Assembly: GCA_039198225.1 (NCBI GenBank)
Contig: JBCCTQ010000002.1
Location: 138,742 to 202,741 of the forward strand
DNA from: JASJAR01 sp039198225
GTDB taxonomy: Bacteria; Pseudomonadota; Alphaproteobacteria; Rhodobacterales; Rhodobacteraceae
Direction: 5' to 3'
DNA: 64,000 nt
A model generated the notes under the pieces. The model was given only the letters and a program-made list of their open reading frames with translations, made no database searches and was not told the origin of the DNA. Positions 8,653-16,988 of the stretch are shown in pieces. Numbering within the stretch: the first letter of the stretch is position 1; each line of letters begins with the position of its first letter. A program made the position numbers and the translations under genes.

Positions 8653-9210
8653 ATGGGCCGAGCATCCCCAATCGTCACGCGTTTCGTAGCGTCCACAATG
8701 TCGCTCCTCCTCGCGGCCCCCTTGGCGGCTGACGAAACGGAGCTCGACGATCTTTTTGACAATCTCCGAGACGTCGGTCCCGAAGCGGCCGAAGCGATCG
8801 AAGGAAAAATATGGGCGGAATGGTCGAAATCCGGCTCGCCCACCTTGGATCTTTTGCTTGAACGCGGCCGCGAGGCGCTCCAGGCCGGGGACGCGGAATT
8901 GGCCATCGAACACCTGACCGCGCTGATCGACCATGCGCCGGACTTCGCAGAAGCCTATAATGCGCGGGCAACCGCCTATTTCCAAACCGGGCGGTACGGC
9001 CCCTCATTGGAGGATATCCGGGCCGCCCTGGCCCTAAATCCGCGCCATTTCGGAGCGATGTCGGGCCTTGGCCTGATCCTCGAAGAATTGGGTTACGAAG
9101 AGGATGCGCTGGCAGCATGGCGGGGCGTGGCCGAGATCAATCCCCACCAGGAAGGCGTCCGAGAATCGATTGAGCGGCTGTCGCGCGCTGTGGAGGGCCA
9201 GACGCTCTAG
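8653..9210 (+). CDS. Secreted TPR-repeat protein
   Basis: A 185-residue protein. The N-terminal 25 residues form a signal peptide (basic start, then FVASTMSLLLAAPLAAD) with probable cleavage after AAPLAA. The mature part has at least three tetratricopeptide units, recognisable by AGDAELAIEHLTALIDHAPD, AEAYNARATAYFQTGRYGPS and HFGAMSGLGLILEELGYEED. TPRs bind other proteins, so this is likely a periplasmic scaffold. I chose the ATG at 8653 because earlier in-frame codons overlap the divergent SCP2 gene and have no signal-peptide character. It ends 35 bases before the helicase gene, and the partner is unknown. Confidence 0.82.
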   Translation: MGRASPIVTRFVASTMSLLLAAPLAADETELDDLFDNLRDVGPEAAEAIEGKIWAEWSKSGSPTLDLLLERGREALQAGDAELAIEHLTALIDHAPDFAEAYNARATAYFQTGRYGPSLEDIRAALALNPRHFGAMSGLGLILEELGYEEDALAAWRGVAEINPHQEGVRESIERLSRAVEGQTL

Positions 9211-9245
9211 GCCGTCAGGTCTGGGGTGCGGCGCAAAGGACGACG

Positions 9246-12098
9246 ATGTCGGGGCAACAAAAGCGGGTCACCGCGGTTCTCGGACCGACCAATACCGGCA
9301 AAACCCATTACGCCATCGAGCGGATGCTCGCCCACCGGACGGGCATTATCGGCCTGCCCCTCCGGCTTTTGGCGCGCGAAGTTTACGACCGGATCGTCGA
9401 GGCACGGGGGCCGTCTGTGGTGGCCCTTGTCACCGGCGAAGAACGGATCGTGCCCGACCGGACCCAATATTGGGTCTGCACGGTTGAAGCGATGCCCGAA
9501 GGCATGGCGGCGGATTTTCTCGCCATTGACGAGATCCAACTCGCCGCCGACCCCGAGCGGGGCTACGTTTTCACCGATCGGCTGCTCCGCGCCCGCGGGC
9601 TCCACGAGACCCTTTTTCTCGGCGCCGATACGATCCGGCCCATGGTCCGAGAGCTGGTTCCGGAAGCCAATTTCATGCGCCGGGAGCGGTTCTCGGAATT
9701 AAGCTATTTAGGTTCGAAAAAGATAAGCCGCATGCCCCCGCGCTCCGCAATCGTGGGCTTTTCGGTTGAAAACGTCTATGCGCTGGCGGAGGTTATTCGC
9801 CGCCTCAAAGGCGGCGCAGCCGTGGTAATGGGGGCGCTGAGCCCCCGCACCCGGAACGCCCAGGTGGCGATGTATCAATCGGGCGAGGTCGACTACCTCG
9901 TGGCCACGGATGCCATCGGCATGGGGCTCAATCTCGACATTGACCACGTGGCGTTTTCCGGCCTGAGGAAGTTCGACGGGCGGCGGATGCGCGACTTGAT
10001 GCCCAATGAACTGGCCCAGATAGCGGGCCGCGCCGGGCGTCACCAAAAGGACGGAACATTCGGTGTCACCGGCGAGGCGCCCGCCCTCAATGACGGGCTG
10101 GCCGAGGCCATCACCGAGCACCGGTTCGCGCCGCTCAAACGCCTCCAATGGCGCAACCCCCGGCTCGAATTCGGAACGATTGACCGGCTGATCGCCTCGC
10201 TCGAAGCCCCCTCAGGCGACGAGCGTCTCGTGATGGCGCGGGAAGCCGATGATCTCCGAGCGCTCCGCGACGTTGCCGACCAGGCCGAGATCCGGGCGCG
10301 CGCGTCGGACGGCGCCTCGGTCAAACTCTTATGGGACGCCTGCCGAATCCCGGATTTTCGGGGTATTTCCCACGCCGAGCATGCGGGGCTCGTGGGTCAA
10401 ATATTCGCGTTTCTCCACGAGGCCGGCCGGGTCCCGGATGACTGGCTTTCCCGCCAAGTGGCCCGCCTCGACCGGACCGACGGCGAGATCGACGTCCTTT
10501 CCCACCGCCTCGCCCATATCCGCACCTGGACCTACGTTGCCCAACGCCATGGCTGGACCGGGACGGATTTCCATTGGCGTGACGAGACCCGCGCTGTAGA
10601 AGACCGCCTGTCCGATGCGCTCCACCGCGCATTGACCCAGCGATTTGTCGACCGGCGCACATCCGTGTTGCTGCGCCGGTTGAAACAGAAGGAGCGGCTA
10701 GTGGCAGAAGTCAGCGAGGCCGGAGAAGTCAACGTCGAAGGCCAATTTGCGGGCCGGTTGGAAGCCTTCCGCTTTCACCAAGACCCGTCGGCCAAGGGCG
10801 ACGAAGCCAAAACGCTCCGCTCGGCCGCCCTTGCCGCCCTGGCCCCGGAATTTCACCTCCGGGCCGACCGGTTCTACAACGCGCCCGATACGGAAATCGA
10901 TTTTACCGACCAGGGCGGCCTGATGTGGGGCCAGCACGCCATCGGCAAACTCGTGGCCGGCCCCGAAGCTCTGCGGCCCGGTGTCGAGGCCTTTGTCGAT
11001 GAAGAAGCGGGCCCGGATGTGGGCGCTAAGGTCACGCGTCGCCTCCAGCATTTCATCGACCGGAAGATCGCCACGCTCTTTGAGCCGCTCATGGCCATCC
11101 AAAAAGACGAAACGCTGTCCGGCATGGCCCGGGGCTTCGGCTTTAGATTGATCGAAAGCCTCGGCGTGATCCCACGCGACCAGGTGGCGAGCGATGTCAA
11201 AGAACTTGACCAGGACGCACGGGGCGCCCTTCGAAAGCACGGCGTGCGGTTTGGCCAATTCACGATTTTCATGCCGCTTCTCTTGAAGCCCGCGCCAACG
11301 CGGTTGCGTCTCGTATTATCGGCCCTCTTTGAAGGCCAGGCAGAGTTTCCCGAAAGCCCACCGCCGGGCCTCGTGACAATCCCGGTCGCCGGCGGCACCC
11401 CCGACACGCTCATCCGCGCGGGGTACCGGGCGGCCGGAGAACGCGCCATCCGGATCGACATGCTCGAACGCCTGGCAGATCTTTTGCGCGTCGAAGACAG
11501 CCGCGGCGGATTTGAAGCCAAGCCCGACATGCTCTCGATCACCGGCATGACGCTCGAACAATTCGCCGCTTTGATGGAGGGTCTGGGCTATAAAGGCGTA
11601 CGCGGCGAACGCGAGAAGACGCGCATCACTCCGCCCGAAGCCCCGAACATTAGCGAGACGGCCGAAACGCCGGGCAGTGCGGAGGCGGCCGAAACGCCAG
11701 CTCAGGAAGAAAAACCGGGCGACGCCTCGGACGAGCCCGTTGCCAATCCCGAAGACCATGGCGACGCCGAAACGACCCCTGCCGCTGACGGCCAGGCCGA
11801 GGACGTTCCTGTCACCGGCGACGACGGCGAGGCTGAGGGCCCCGAAATCGAAGTGTTTTACACCTTCACTTGGGCCGGCAATCGTGGCCGAGGGCGCGCG
11901 CCTCGAAAAGATAGCCGGCCAAAGCCCAAGGGCCAAAAGGGCAAGCCAAAACGCGGACAGGCCGGCGGACCGGGCAAAAAGGGCGACGGAAAGCCTCGTT
12001 CGAAGTCCTTCTCGGCCGCCCCGCCGAAGAAAGACAAACCCATTGACCCCGACAATCCATTCGCTGCCGCGCTCATGGGGCTGAAGGACAAGTCCTGA
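9246..12098 (+). CDS. SUV3-like ATP-dependent RNA helicase
   Basis: A 950-residue helicase resembling mitochondrial SUV3 (SUPV3L1) and its alphaproteobacterial relatives. Walker A is GPTNTGKTH near residue 13 and the DExx box is AIDEIQLA near residue 94. Motif VI is in NELAQIAGRAGRHQKDGTFG. The C-terminal 150 residues become a low-complexity acidic then strongly basic Gly/Lys/Pro/Arg tail (for example NRGRGRAPRKDSRPKPKGQK) that probably binds RNA. SUV3 helicases unwind RNA with an exonuclease partner, and the bacterial role is less defined. AAAGGA precedes the ATG. Its stop codon is overlapped by the apparent start of the S4 gene. Confidence 0.92.
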   Translation: MSGQQKRVTAVLGPTNTGKTHYAIERMLAHRTGIIGLPLRLLAREVYDRIVEARGPSVVALVTGEERIVPDRTQYWVCTVEAMPEGMAADFLAIDEIQLAADPERGYVFTDRLLRARGLHETLFLGADTIRPMVRELVPEANFMRRERFSELSYLGSKKISRMPPRSAIVGFSVENVYALAEVIRRLKGGAAVVMGALSPRTRNAQVAMYQSGEVDYLVATDAIGMGLNLDIDHVAFSGLRKFDGRRMRDLMPNELAQIAGRAGRHQKDGTFGVTGEAPALNDGLAEAITEHRFAPLKRLQWRNPRLEFGTIDRLIASLEAPSGDERLVMAREADDLRALRDVADQAEIRARASDGASVKLLWDACRIPDFRGISHAEHAGLVGQIFAFLHEAGRVPDDWLSRQVARLDRTDGEIDVLSHRLAHIRTWTYVAQRHGWTGTDFHWRDETRAVEDRLSDALHRALTQRFVDRRTSVLLRRLKQKERLVAEVSEAGEVNVEGQFAGRLEAFRFHQDPSAKGDEAKTLRSAALAALAPEFHLRADRFYNAPDTEIDFTDQGGLMWGQHAIGKLVAGPEALRPGVEAFVDEEAGPDVGAKVTRRLQHFIDRKIATLFEPLMAIQKDETLSGMARGFGFRLIESLGVIPRDQVASDVKELDQDARGALRKHGVRFGQFTIFMPLLLKPAPTRLRLVLSALFEGQAEFPESPPPGLVTIPVAGGTPDTLIRAGYRAAGERAIRIDMLERLADLLRVEDSRGGFEAKPDMLSITGMTLEQFAALMEGLGYKGVRGEREKTRITPPEAPNISETAETPGSAEAAETPAQEEKPGDASDEPVANPEDHGDAETTPAADGQAEDVPVTGDDGEAEGPEIEVFYTFTWAGNRGRGRAPRKDSRPKPKGQKGKPKRGQAGGPGKKGDGKPRSKSFSAAPPKKDKPIDPDNPFAAALMGLKDKS

Positions 12099-12457
12099 CC
12101 AACGCGCCAGGCCGGATCCGCGCCGATAAGTGGCTTTGGCAGGCGCGCTTTTTCAAAACCCGGTCAAAGGCAAGCGCAATGGTGGCGGCCGGTCATCTCC
12201 GCATCAATGGTGCCCGCGCGGCGAAGTCCGCCGCACCGGTGGGTCCGGGCGATACGCTGGTCTTTCCCCAGGGCCGCCTGATCCGGGTGGTGAAGGTTCA
12301 GGGGCTCGGCACACGGCGCGGCCCCGCCAGCGAAGCGGCCACGCTCTTTGATGATCTGACGCCCGAAGCACCGAAACCTCAGCCCCGCATCGGCCCAAGA
12401 CCCACCAAGAAAGCCCGCCGCGACGCGAAATTCGACCGGGACGAGCCCCACGGCTAG
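12095..12457 (+). CDS. S4-domain RNA-binding protein (HslR-like)
   Basis: About 120 residues with an N-terminal S4 domain (IRADKWLWQARFFKTRSKAS then VAAGHLRINGARAAK), as in heat-shock protein 15 and related ribosome-associated proteins, followed by a basic tail. The only in-frame ATG, at 12179, cuts the S4 domain in half, while the frame is open back to 12047 with no ATG, GTG or TTG. The best remaining start is CTG at 12095, which has AGGA six bases upstream and overlaps the helicase TGA stop. The protein likely binds structured RNA on the ribosome. Co-transcription with the helicase is strongly suggested. Confidence 0.8.
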   Translation: MTNAPGRIRADKWLWQARFFKTRSKASAMVAAGHLRINGARAAKSAAPVGPGDTLVFPQGRLIRVVKVQGLGTRRGPASEAATLFDDLTPEAPKPQPRIGPRPTKKARRDAKFDRDEPHG

Positions 12458-12543
12458 CGGGGTCGGCAGCAAGGACGTTCCGTCATCTTGATTGACCGCG
12501 CCTCCTAAACTACGTCAAATTTGTTGGTGTTTCGAAAGAGCTT

Positions 12544-12879
12544 ATGCCCTACGTCGTCACTGAGAATTGTATCGCCTGCAAGTACACCGACTGCGTCGAA
12601 GTGTGCCCCGTTGATTGTTTCTACGAAGGCGAGAACATGCTGGTGATCCATCCCGATGAATGCATCGATTGCGGTGTGTGCGAGCCCGAATGCCCGGCAG
12701 ACGCGATTTTTCCCGATACCGAGCCCGACATGGAAGGATGGCTCGAGTTCAACCGGAAATATTCCGAGCAATGGCCGGTGATCCTGATGAAAAAGGATGC
12801 ATTGCCGGAGGCGACCGAAATGGATGGCAAGCCCGGCAAGATGGAGCTTTTCTCCGAAACTGCCGGCGAAGGCGACTGA
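12544..12879 (+). CDS. fdxA: Ferredoxin FdxA (7Fe-8S type)
   Basis: A 111-residue bacterial ferredoxin. It begins PYVVTENCIACKYTDCVEVC, so the first cluster motif is CxxCxxxxCxxxC, typical of 3Fe-4S/4Fe-4S seven-iron ferredoxins. The second motif is CIDCGVCEPECP, binding a 4Fe-4S cluster. The C-terminal extension (FNRKYSEQWPVILMKKDALP) is the one seen in alphaproteobacterial FdxA. It shuttles electrons in the cytoplasm, and its redox partner here is unknown. Helicase, S4 protein, ferredoxin and CarD stand in the order usual in Rhodobacteraceae. Confidence 0.96.
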   Translation: MPYVVTENCIACKYTDCVEVCPVDCFYEGENMLVIHPDECIDCGVCEPECPADAIFPDTEPDMEGWLEFNRKYSEQWPVILMKKDALPEATEMDGKPGKMELFSETAGEGD

Positions 12880-12972
12880 CCCGACTGGCGAGGCCTAACG
12901 CAGGGTCAAAACCCGCCAGGCCCTTGAAGTCGGTGCCCCGCGCCGCCACCTTGGCTACACGCGCAAAATTTG

Positions 12973-12989
12973 TTATGGTTTGACCATAA
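12973..12989. promoter_or_regulatory. Palindrome upstream of carD
   Basis: TTATGGT-TTG-ACCATAA is a perfect 7-bp inverted repeat with a 3-base spacer, 114 bases before the carD start. It includes TTGACC, which could serve as a -35 element, so a repressor or activator bound here would act directly on the carD promoter. The binding protein is unknown. Confidence 0.45.
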
Positions 12990-13028
12990 GCAACCGCCTG
13001 AAAAGACCGAGGTGGGGTGAGAAAGCGT

Positions 13029-13066
13029 GGCTGACGGGGAGATGTGCGTGTCCCCGCCAGCCTTTT
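13029..13066 (+). terminator. Terminator-like hairpin in carD leader
   Basis: GGCTGACGGGGA (13029-13040) pairs with TCCCCGCCAGCC (13051-13062) with one A/C mismatch and a 10-base loop, and TTTT follows at 13063. It has the form of an intrinsic terminator but lies between the upstream palindrome and the carD ATG, 37 bases before the latter. It could be an attenuator, the end of a short leader RNA, or a stabilising 5' stem. Confidence 0.55.
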
Positions 13067-13102
13067 GTGCCGTAACCGAGGCAGTAAAGGACAGACCAGC
13101 CG

Positions 13103-13615
13103 ATGAGCAAATCCGCCAAACTCGACTTCAGCCCCAATGATTTCGTGGTCTACCCCGCCCATGGCGTCGGACAGATCATCTCGATCGAAAAGCAGGAAGT
13201 CGCCGGGATCGAACTCGAACTTTTTGTGATCTCTTTCGAGAAAGACAAGATGACGCTTCGGGTGCCGACCCATAAGGCCACGGAAGTGGGGATGCGGTCA
13301 TTGTCGTCGCCCGATGTGGTTTCAAAAGCAATGACGACGCTCAAAGGCAAGGCCAAGGTCAAGCGGGCCATGTGGTCGCGCCGGGCCCAGGAATACGAGC
13401 AAAAGATCAATTCGGGCGATCTGATCGCCATCGCCGAAGTGGTGCGCGATCTCCACCGGGCCGATGACCAGCGCGAGCAAAGCTATTCCGAGCGCCAGCT
13501 TTACGAAGCTGCCCTTGAGCGGCTCACCCGCGAGGTCGCCGCCGTGGCAGGTTCCGACGAGACCGAAGCGCAGCGCCAGGTTGACAGCGTGCTCGTAGGT
13601 CGCGCCGCCGCCTAA
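13103..13615 (+). CDS. carD: CarD-family transcriptional regulator
   Basis: A 170-residue CarD/CdnL family protein. The N-terminal RNA-polymerase-interacting Tudor-like domain starts NDFVVYPAHGVGQIISIEKQ, and the helical C-terminal half has RAMWSRRAQEYEQKINSGD and SYSERQLYEAALERL. These proteins bind the RNA polymerase beta subunit and stabilise open complexes, especially at rRNA and other housekeeping promoters lacking a T at -7. It lies in the conserved ferredoxin-CarD arrangement. A palindrome and a strong leader hairpin upstream suggest it is itself regulated. Confidence 0.95.
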   Translation: MSKSAKLDFSPNDFVVYPAHGVGQIISIEKQEVAGIELELFVISFEKDKMTLRVPTHKATEVGMRSLSSPDVVSKAMTTLKGKAKVKRAMWSRRAQEYEQKINSGDLIAIAEVVRDLHRADDQREQSYSERQLYEAALERLTREVAAVAGSDETEAQRQVDSVLVGRAAA

Positions 13616-13687
13616 AGGCATCCTGCCACGGGTTTGACCCGGGGCCTCGCCAAAAGCGTGCATATCATCGACGTGTTGAATGACGCA

Positions 13688-13710
13688 CGTCCCGGGTCGA
13701 GACCGGGACG
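13688..13710. repeat. Hairpin downstream of carD
   Basis: CGTCCCGG-GTCGAGA-CCGGGACG forms a perfect 8-bp stem with a 7-base loop, 73 bases after carD. No T-run follows, so it is more likely a processing or transcript-stability stem, or a member of a REP-like family, than a classical terminator. The surrounding 230-base gap to accB holds no supported gene. Confidence 0.4.
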
Positions 13711-13849
13711 CAATCAGATAGGCCATTGCGGAACACGCACGGCCGATACGGCCGTAATCAACGCGCGAGAGCGGCCCTGGCCATGGCGCTTTCCCTCCCC
13801 TTAAGGCCCGCGTATAAGCCCCAAAAACCAGAACGGGATTGGGGATAAA

Positions 13850-14350
13850 ATGAGCAAGCCAACCCATGACGCCGACGTGGCCTTCATCCAGGCCCTGGCG
13901 GAATTGTTGCGGCAAAACGATCTCTCCGAATTGCAGGTCAAACGAGAATACGGCGAAGGCGATAGCCTGAACGTGCGGGTCAGCCGAAACCTTGTGGCCC
14001 CGCCCCCCGCTCCGGTCGCGGTTGCGCCGACCCCGGCAGCCCTGGCTCCAGCCGCTCCGGCGGCGGCCGAAGCGCTCGCTAGCCCCGCATCCATCCCCGA
14101 AGACCCCGCCGCCCATCCCGGCGCCATCACCTCGCCCATGGTGGGCACGGCTTACCTCTCCCCCGAACCGGGAACGGCCCCCTTCGTCAAGGTGGGCGAC
14201 ACGGTGTCCGAAGGCCAAACCCTTCTAATCGTCGAAGCCATGAAGACGATGAACCACATCCATGCGCTCGCCTCAGGCACGGTGAAACGGGTGCTCATCG
14301 AAGACGGTGCCCCGGTGGAATTCGGCGCGCCCCTGATGATCGTCGAATAG
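13850..14350 (+). CDS. accB: Biotin carboxyl carrier protein of acetyl-CoA carboxylase
   Basis: A 166-residue BCCP. The N-terminal dimer region (ADVAFIQALAELLRQNDLSE) is followed by an Ala/Pro-rich linker at about residues 47-88, then the biotinyl domain. Biotin is attached to the Lys in IVEAMKTMNHIHA, and the AHPGAITSPMVGTAYLSPEP start of the lipoyl-like fold is intact. It carries CO2 from AccC to the carboxyltransferase in fatty acid synthesis. The stop codon is immediately followed by the accC ATG, so the pair is co-translated. Confidence 0.96.
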   Translation: MSKPTHDADVAFIQALAELLRQNDLSELQVKREYGEGDSLNVRVSRNLVAPPPAPVAVAPTPAALAPAAPAAAEALASPASIPEDPAAHPGAITSPMVGTAYLSPEPGTAPFVKVGDTVSEGQTLLIVEAMKTMNHIHALASGTVKRVLIEDGAPVEFGAPLMIVE

Positions 14351-15697
14351 ATGTTCGACAAAATCCTGATCGCAAACCGGGGCGAGATCGCGCTCCGCGT
14401 CATTCGCGCCGCCCGGGAGATGGGGATCGGCACGGTGGCGGTCCATTCCACCGCCGATGCCGACGCCATGCATGTGCGGATGGCCGATGAGAGCGTCTGC
14501 ATCGGGCCGCCGCCCTCGTCGGCGAGCTATCTTTCGATGCCCGCGATCATTTCGGCTTGCGAAATCACCGGCGCCCAGGCGGTCCATCCGGGTTACGGAT
14601 TCTTGTCGGAAAACGCCGCGTTCGTCCAAGCGGTCGAAGACCATCAGCTGACCTTTATCGGCCCCCGAGCGGAACATATTCGCACCATGGGGGACAAGAT
14701 CACCGCCAAGGACACGATGAAGGATCTCGGCGTGCCTTGCGTGCCGGGATCGGATGGCGGCGTGCCCGATCTCGACGCTGCGCGCCTTGTCGCCCAAGAC
14801 ACAGGCTATCCCCTCATCGTCAAAGCAACCGCCGGGGGCGGCGGGCGCGGCATGAAGCTCGCTCGATCCGCCGACGATCTTGAGACCGCCTTCCGCACGG
14901 CCCGCGCCGAAGCCAAAGCCGCCTTTGGCAATGATGAAGTCTATATCGAGAAGTATCTCGGCAAGCCCCGCCATATCGAGATCCAGATCTTCGGTGACGG
15001 CAAAGGCCAGGCGGTCCATCTCGGCGAGAGGGATTGCAGCCTCCAGCGGCGCCACCAAAAGGTGTTCGAAGAGGCCCCCGGCCCTGCGATCGACCCTGCG
15101 ACCCGCGCCGAGATCGGCCGGACCTGTGCCGACGCCGTGGCCAAAATCGGCTATGCCGGAGCAGGCACCATCGAGTTTCTCTACGAGGAGGGTCAGTTCT
15201 ATTTCATCGAGATGAATACCCGCCTCCAGGTCGAACACCCGGTGACAGAAGGGATATTCGGCATCGATCTGGTGCGCGAGCAAATCCGCGTAGCGGCCGG
15301 GGAGCCCTTGTCGCTCAGCCAAGATGCCCTGGAAATCTCCGGGCACGCGATCGAGATCCGCATCAACGCCGAAAAACTCCCCGATTTCGCGCCGTCTCCG
15401 GGGCGCATCACCCAATATCACGCGCCCGGCGGCCTCGGGGTGCGCATGGATTCGGCGATCTATGACGGCTATGCGATCCCACCGTTTTACGACAGCCTCA
15501 TCGGCAAACTGATCGTCCATGGCCGCGACCGACCGGAAGCCCTGGCGCGCCTCAAACGCGCATTGGGCGAATTGGTGGTCGATGGGATCGACACAACGGT
15601 GCCCCTCTTCCACGCGCTTCTCGAAGAGGACGACATCGTGGCCGGGGAGTATGACATCCATTGGTTAGAGCACTGGCTTGACGCGCATTTGAGTTAA
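14351..15697 (+). CDS. accC: Biotin carboxylase subunit of acetyl-CoA carboxylase
   Basis: A 448-residue ATP-grasp biotin carboxylase, full family length. The start MFDKILIANRGEIALRVIRA is typical. The ATP-binding glycine loop is TAGGGGRGMKLA, the carboxylation site region contains ERDCSLQRRHQKVFEEAP, and the catalytic segment has FIEMNTRLQVEHPVTEGI. It uses ATP and bicarbonate to carboxylate biotin on AccB. It directly abuts accB. aat follows after 194 bases, across a long inverted repeat. Confidence 0.97.
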   Translation: MFDKILIANRGEIALRVIRAAREMGIGTVAVHSTADADAMHVRMADESVCIGPPPSSASYLSMPAIISACEITGAQAVHPGYGFLSENAAFVQAVEDHQLTFIGPRAEHIRTMGDKITAKDTMKDLGVPCVPGSDGGVPDLDAARLVAQDTGYPLIVKATAGGGGRGMKLARSADDLETAFRTARAEAKAAFGNDEVYIEKYLGKPRHIEIQIFGDGKGQAVHLGERDCSLQRRHQKVFEEAPGPAIDPATRAEIGRTCADAVAKIGYAGAGTIEFLYEEGQFYFIEMNTRLQVEHPVTEGIFGIDLVREQIRVAAGEPLSLSQDALEISGHAIEIRINAEKLPDFAPSPGRITQYHAPGGLGVRMDSAIYDGYAIPPFYDSLIGKLIVHGRDRPEALARLKRALGELVVDGIDTTVPLFHALLEEDDIVAGEYDIHWLEHWLDAHLS

Positions 15698-15728
15698 CCC
15701 AACCGCCCGCTGGTGGAGATGTGGGATT

Positions 15729-15796
15729 TGCGTATTTAGAAAGAGATGAAGCCCGTCTGGAGCACCCGTCTCTCTTCATCTCTTCGAAAATACGCA
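15729..15796. repeat. Long inverted repeat between accC and aat
   Basis: The left arm at 15729-15751 starts TGCGTATTT and ends GAGATGAAG. The right arm at 15774-15796 is its reverse complement with three mismatches in 23 bases. A 22-base loop separates them. A third copy of the arm occurs at 19557-19581, so this is a dispersed element, not a simple terminator. In RNA it would give a long stem, so it could terminate, stabilise or process the acc transcript. Confidence 0.7.
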
Positions 15797-15891
15797 TGGA
15801 CTGACGTTTCAGAATACGTCGCCGCTCGGCGAGCGTTAGCCGGGACAAATTATAACATATCCCCAGACCGAAACCCGGCTATAACGCCCCC

Positions 15892-16536
15892 GTGACGAAA
15901 CCCCGCCTCACAGCCGAAATGCTCCTTCGAGCCTATTCCTCGGGCATTTTTCCGATGGCCGAGCGACGAGACGATCCGGAAGTGTTTTGGGTCGATCCGC
16001 GCGAAAGGGGTGTATTGCCACTCGACGGGTTTCACATGTCGCGCACGCTTTCCCGGCGCATGCGCTCAGGAGTCTTCAACGCCACGGTCAATCGCGATTT
16101 CGAGACGGTCATCGATGCCTGCGCGGACCGCGATGAAACCTGGATCAATGCCACGCTCCGCGGGCTTTATCTCGATCTCCACATGATCGGCCATGGCCAT
16201 TCCTTAGAAGTCTGGCGCGGGGCGGAACTGGTCGGTGGGGTCTACGGCGTCTCCCTTGGAGGCGCGTTTTTCGGCGAAAGCATGTTCTCAAAGGCAACGG
16301 ACGGGTCGAAGGCGGCCCTGGCTTGGCTTGTCGATCACCTGGTCCGAAGGGGCTTTGTCCTCTTCGATGTGCAGTTTATCACCGACCATCTGGCAAGCCT
16401 CGGGGCCGTCGAGATCAGCCGGGCCGCCTACCGAACACGGCTCGATGAGGCGTTGGGCGTTGAGACCGATTTTGGCCCGCCCGGGCCCCTGCCTCCGGCT
16501 CAAGCGGTGGTGCAGCGGATCACCCACACGTCGTAG
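15892..16536 (+). CDS. aat: Leucyl/phenylalanyl-tRNA--protein transferase
   Basis: A 214-residue Aat protein that adds Leu or Phe from tRNA to proteins with N-terminal Arg or Lys, feeding the N-degron pathway. Hallmarks are LLRAYSSGIFPMAERRDDPE, the WVDPRERGVLPLDGFHMSRT segment, the HSLEVWRGAELVGGVYGVSL core and GAFFGESMFSK. It starts with GTG. The end overlaps the convergent DUF2155 gene by 37 bases, an unusual but credible tail-to-tail overlap. Confidence 0.95.
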   Translation: MTKPRLTAEMLLRAYSSGIFPMAERRDDPEVFWVDPRERGVLPLDGFHMSRTLSRRMRSGVFNATVNRDFETVIDACADRDETWINATLRGLYLDLHMIGHGHSLEVWRGAELVGGVYGVSLGGAFFGESMFSKATDGSKAALAWLVDHLVRRGFVLFDVQFITDHLASLGAVEISRAAYRTRLDEALGVETDFGPPGPLPPAQAVVQRITHTS

Positions 16537-16988
16537 CGGGGATGGTCGAGGGCTGAAAGCGCGGGGCTAGAGGCCAACATCCAACCGGAAAAATCTGCGT
16601 CCTCGCGCCCAGTCGTGATGATATCGAGCCAGGCATAGGCCTCGCCGGAGGGGTTGTTGACCGGGTAGCGGCACTCGCCCAAGGTCACGGCGATCCGCCC
16701 GAGCGTCTGGCTTTCGCCGGGGGCTAGGGTCACGTCGCGCACATCGCCCGACACTTTATCGAGCCAGCGGACCACGGCCCCTGCCCCCGCCGTCACCCTT
16801 TGGCGGGGCTCGGCCGGCACCGGTTGAAGCTCGATGACTTCACCGGTCAAGGGGGCGACGATCCGGTTCGGATCACCAGCTGGTCCAAGGCCGCCATGGG
16901 GGTTTTCCCCCGGTGCGAGGTTCTCAACGGTGCCCTGGGCCATGGCGGAACCGCCCAAGCAAACGAAAAGGAGCGCCGCCCGGATCAT
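16500..16988 (-). CDS. DUF2155 domain-containing exported protein
   Basis: A 162-residue protein with a signal peptide (IRAALLFVCLGGSAMAQG). The mature part has the DUF2155 pattern: VVRWLDKVSGDVRDVTLAPG, LGRIAVTLGECRYPVNNPSG, then AYAWLDIITTGREDADFSGW and YDVWVIRC near the end. Two Cys residues in the mature domain could form a disulfide. The family is confined mainly to alphaproteobacteria and its function is unknown. Its start overlaps the mlaD stop by 4 bases, so it is translationally coupled to a lipid-transport component, which hints at a cell-envelope role. Confidence 0.87.
   Translation of the reverse strand: MIRAALLFVCLGGSAMAQGTVENLAPGENPHGGLGPAGDPNRIVAPLTGEVIELQPVPAEPRQRVTAGAGAVVRWLDKVSGDVRDVTLAPGESQTLGRIAVTLGECRYPVNNPSGEAYAWLDIITTGREDADFSGWMLASSPALSALDHPRYDVWVIRCTTA

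Noticed and set aside
13322..14218. 298-codon minus frame across carD and accB
   Set aside because: The plus-strand genes carD and accB have strong family motifs, and the opposite frame is Gly/Arg-rich with no domain.
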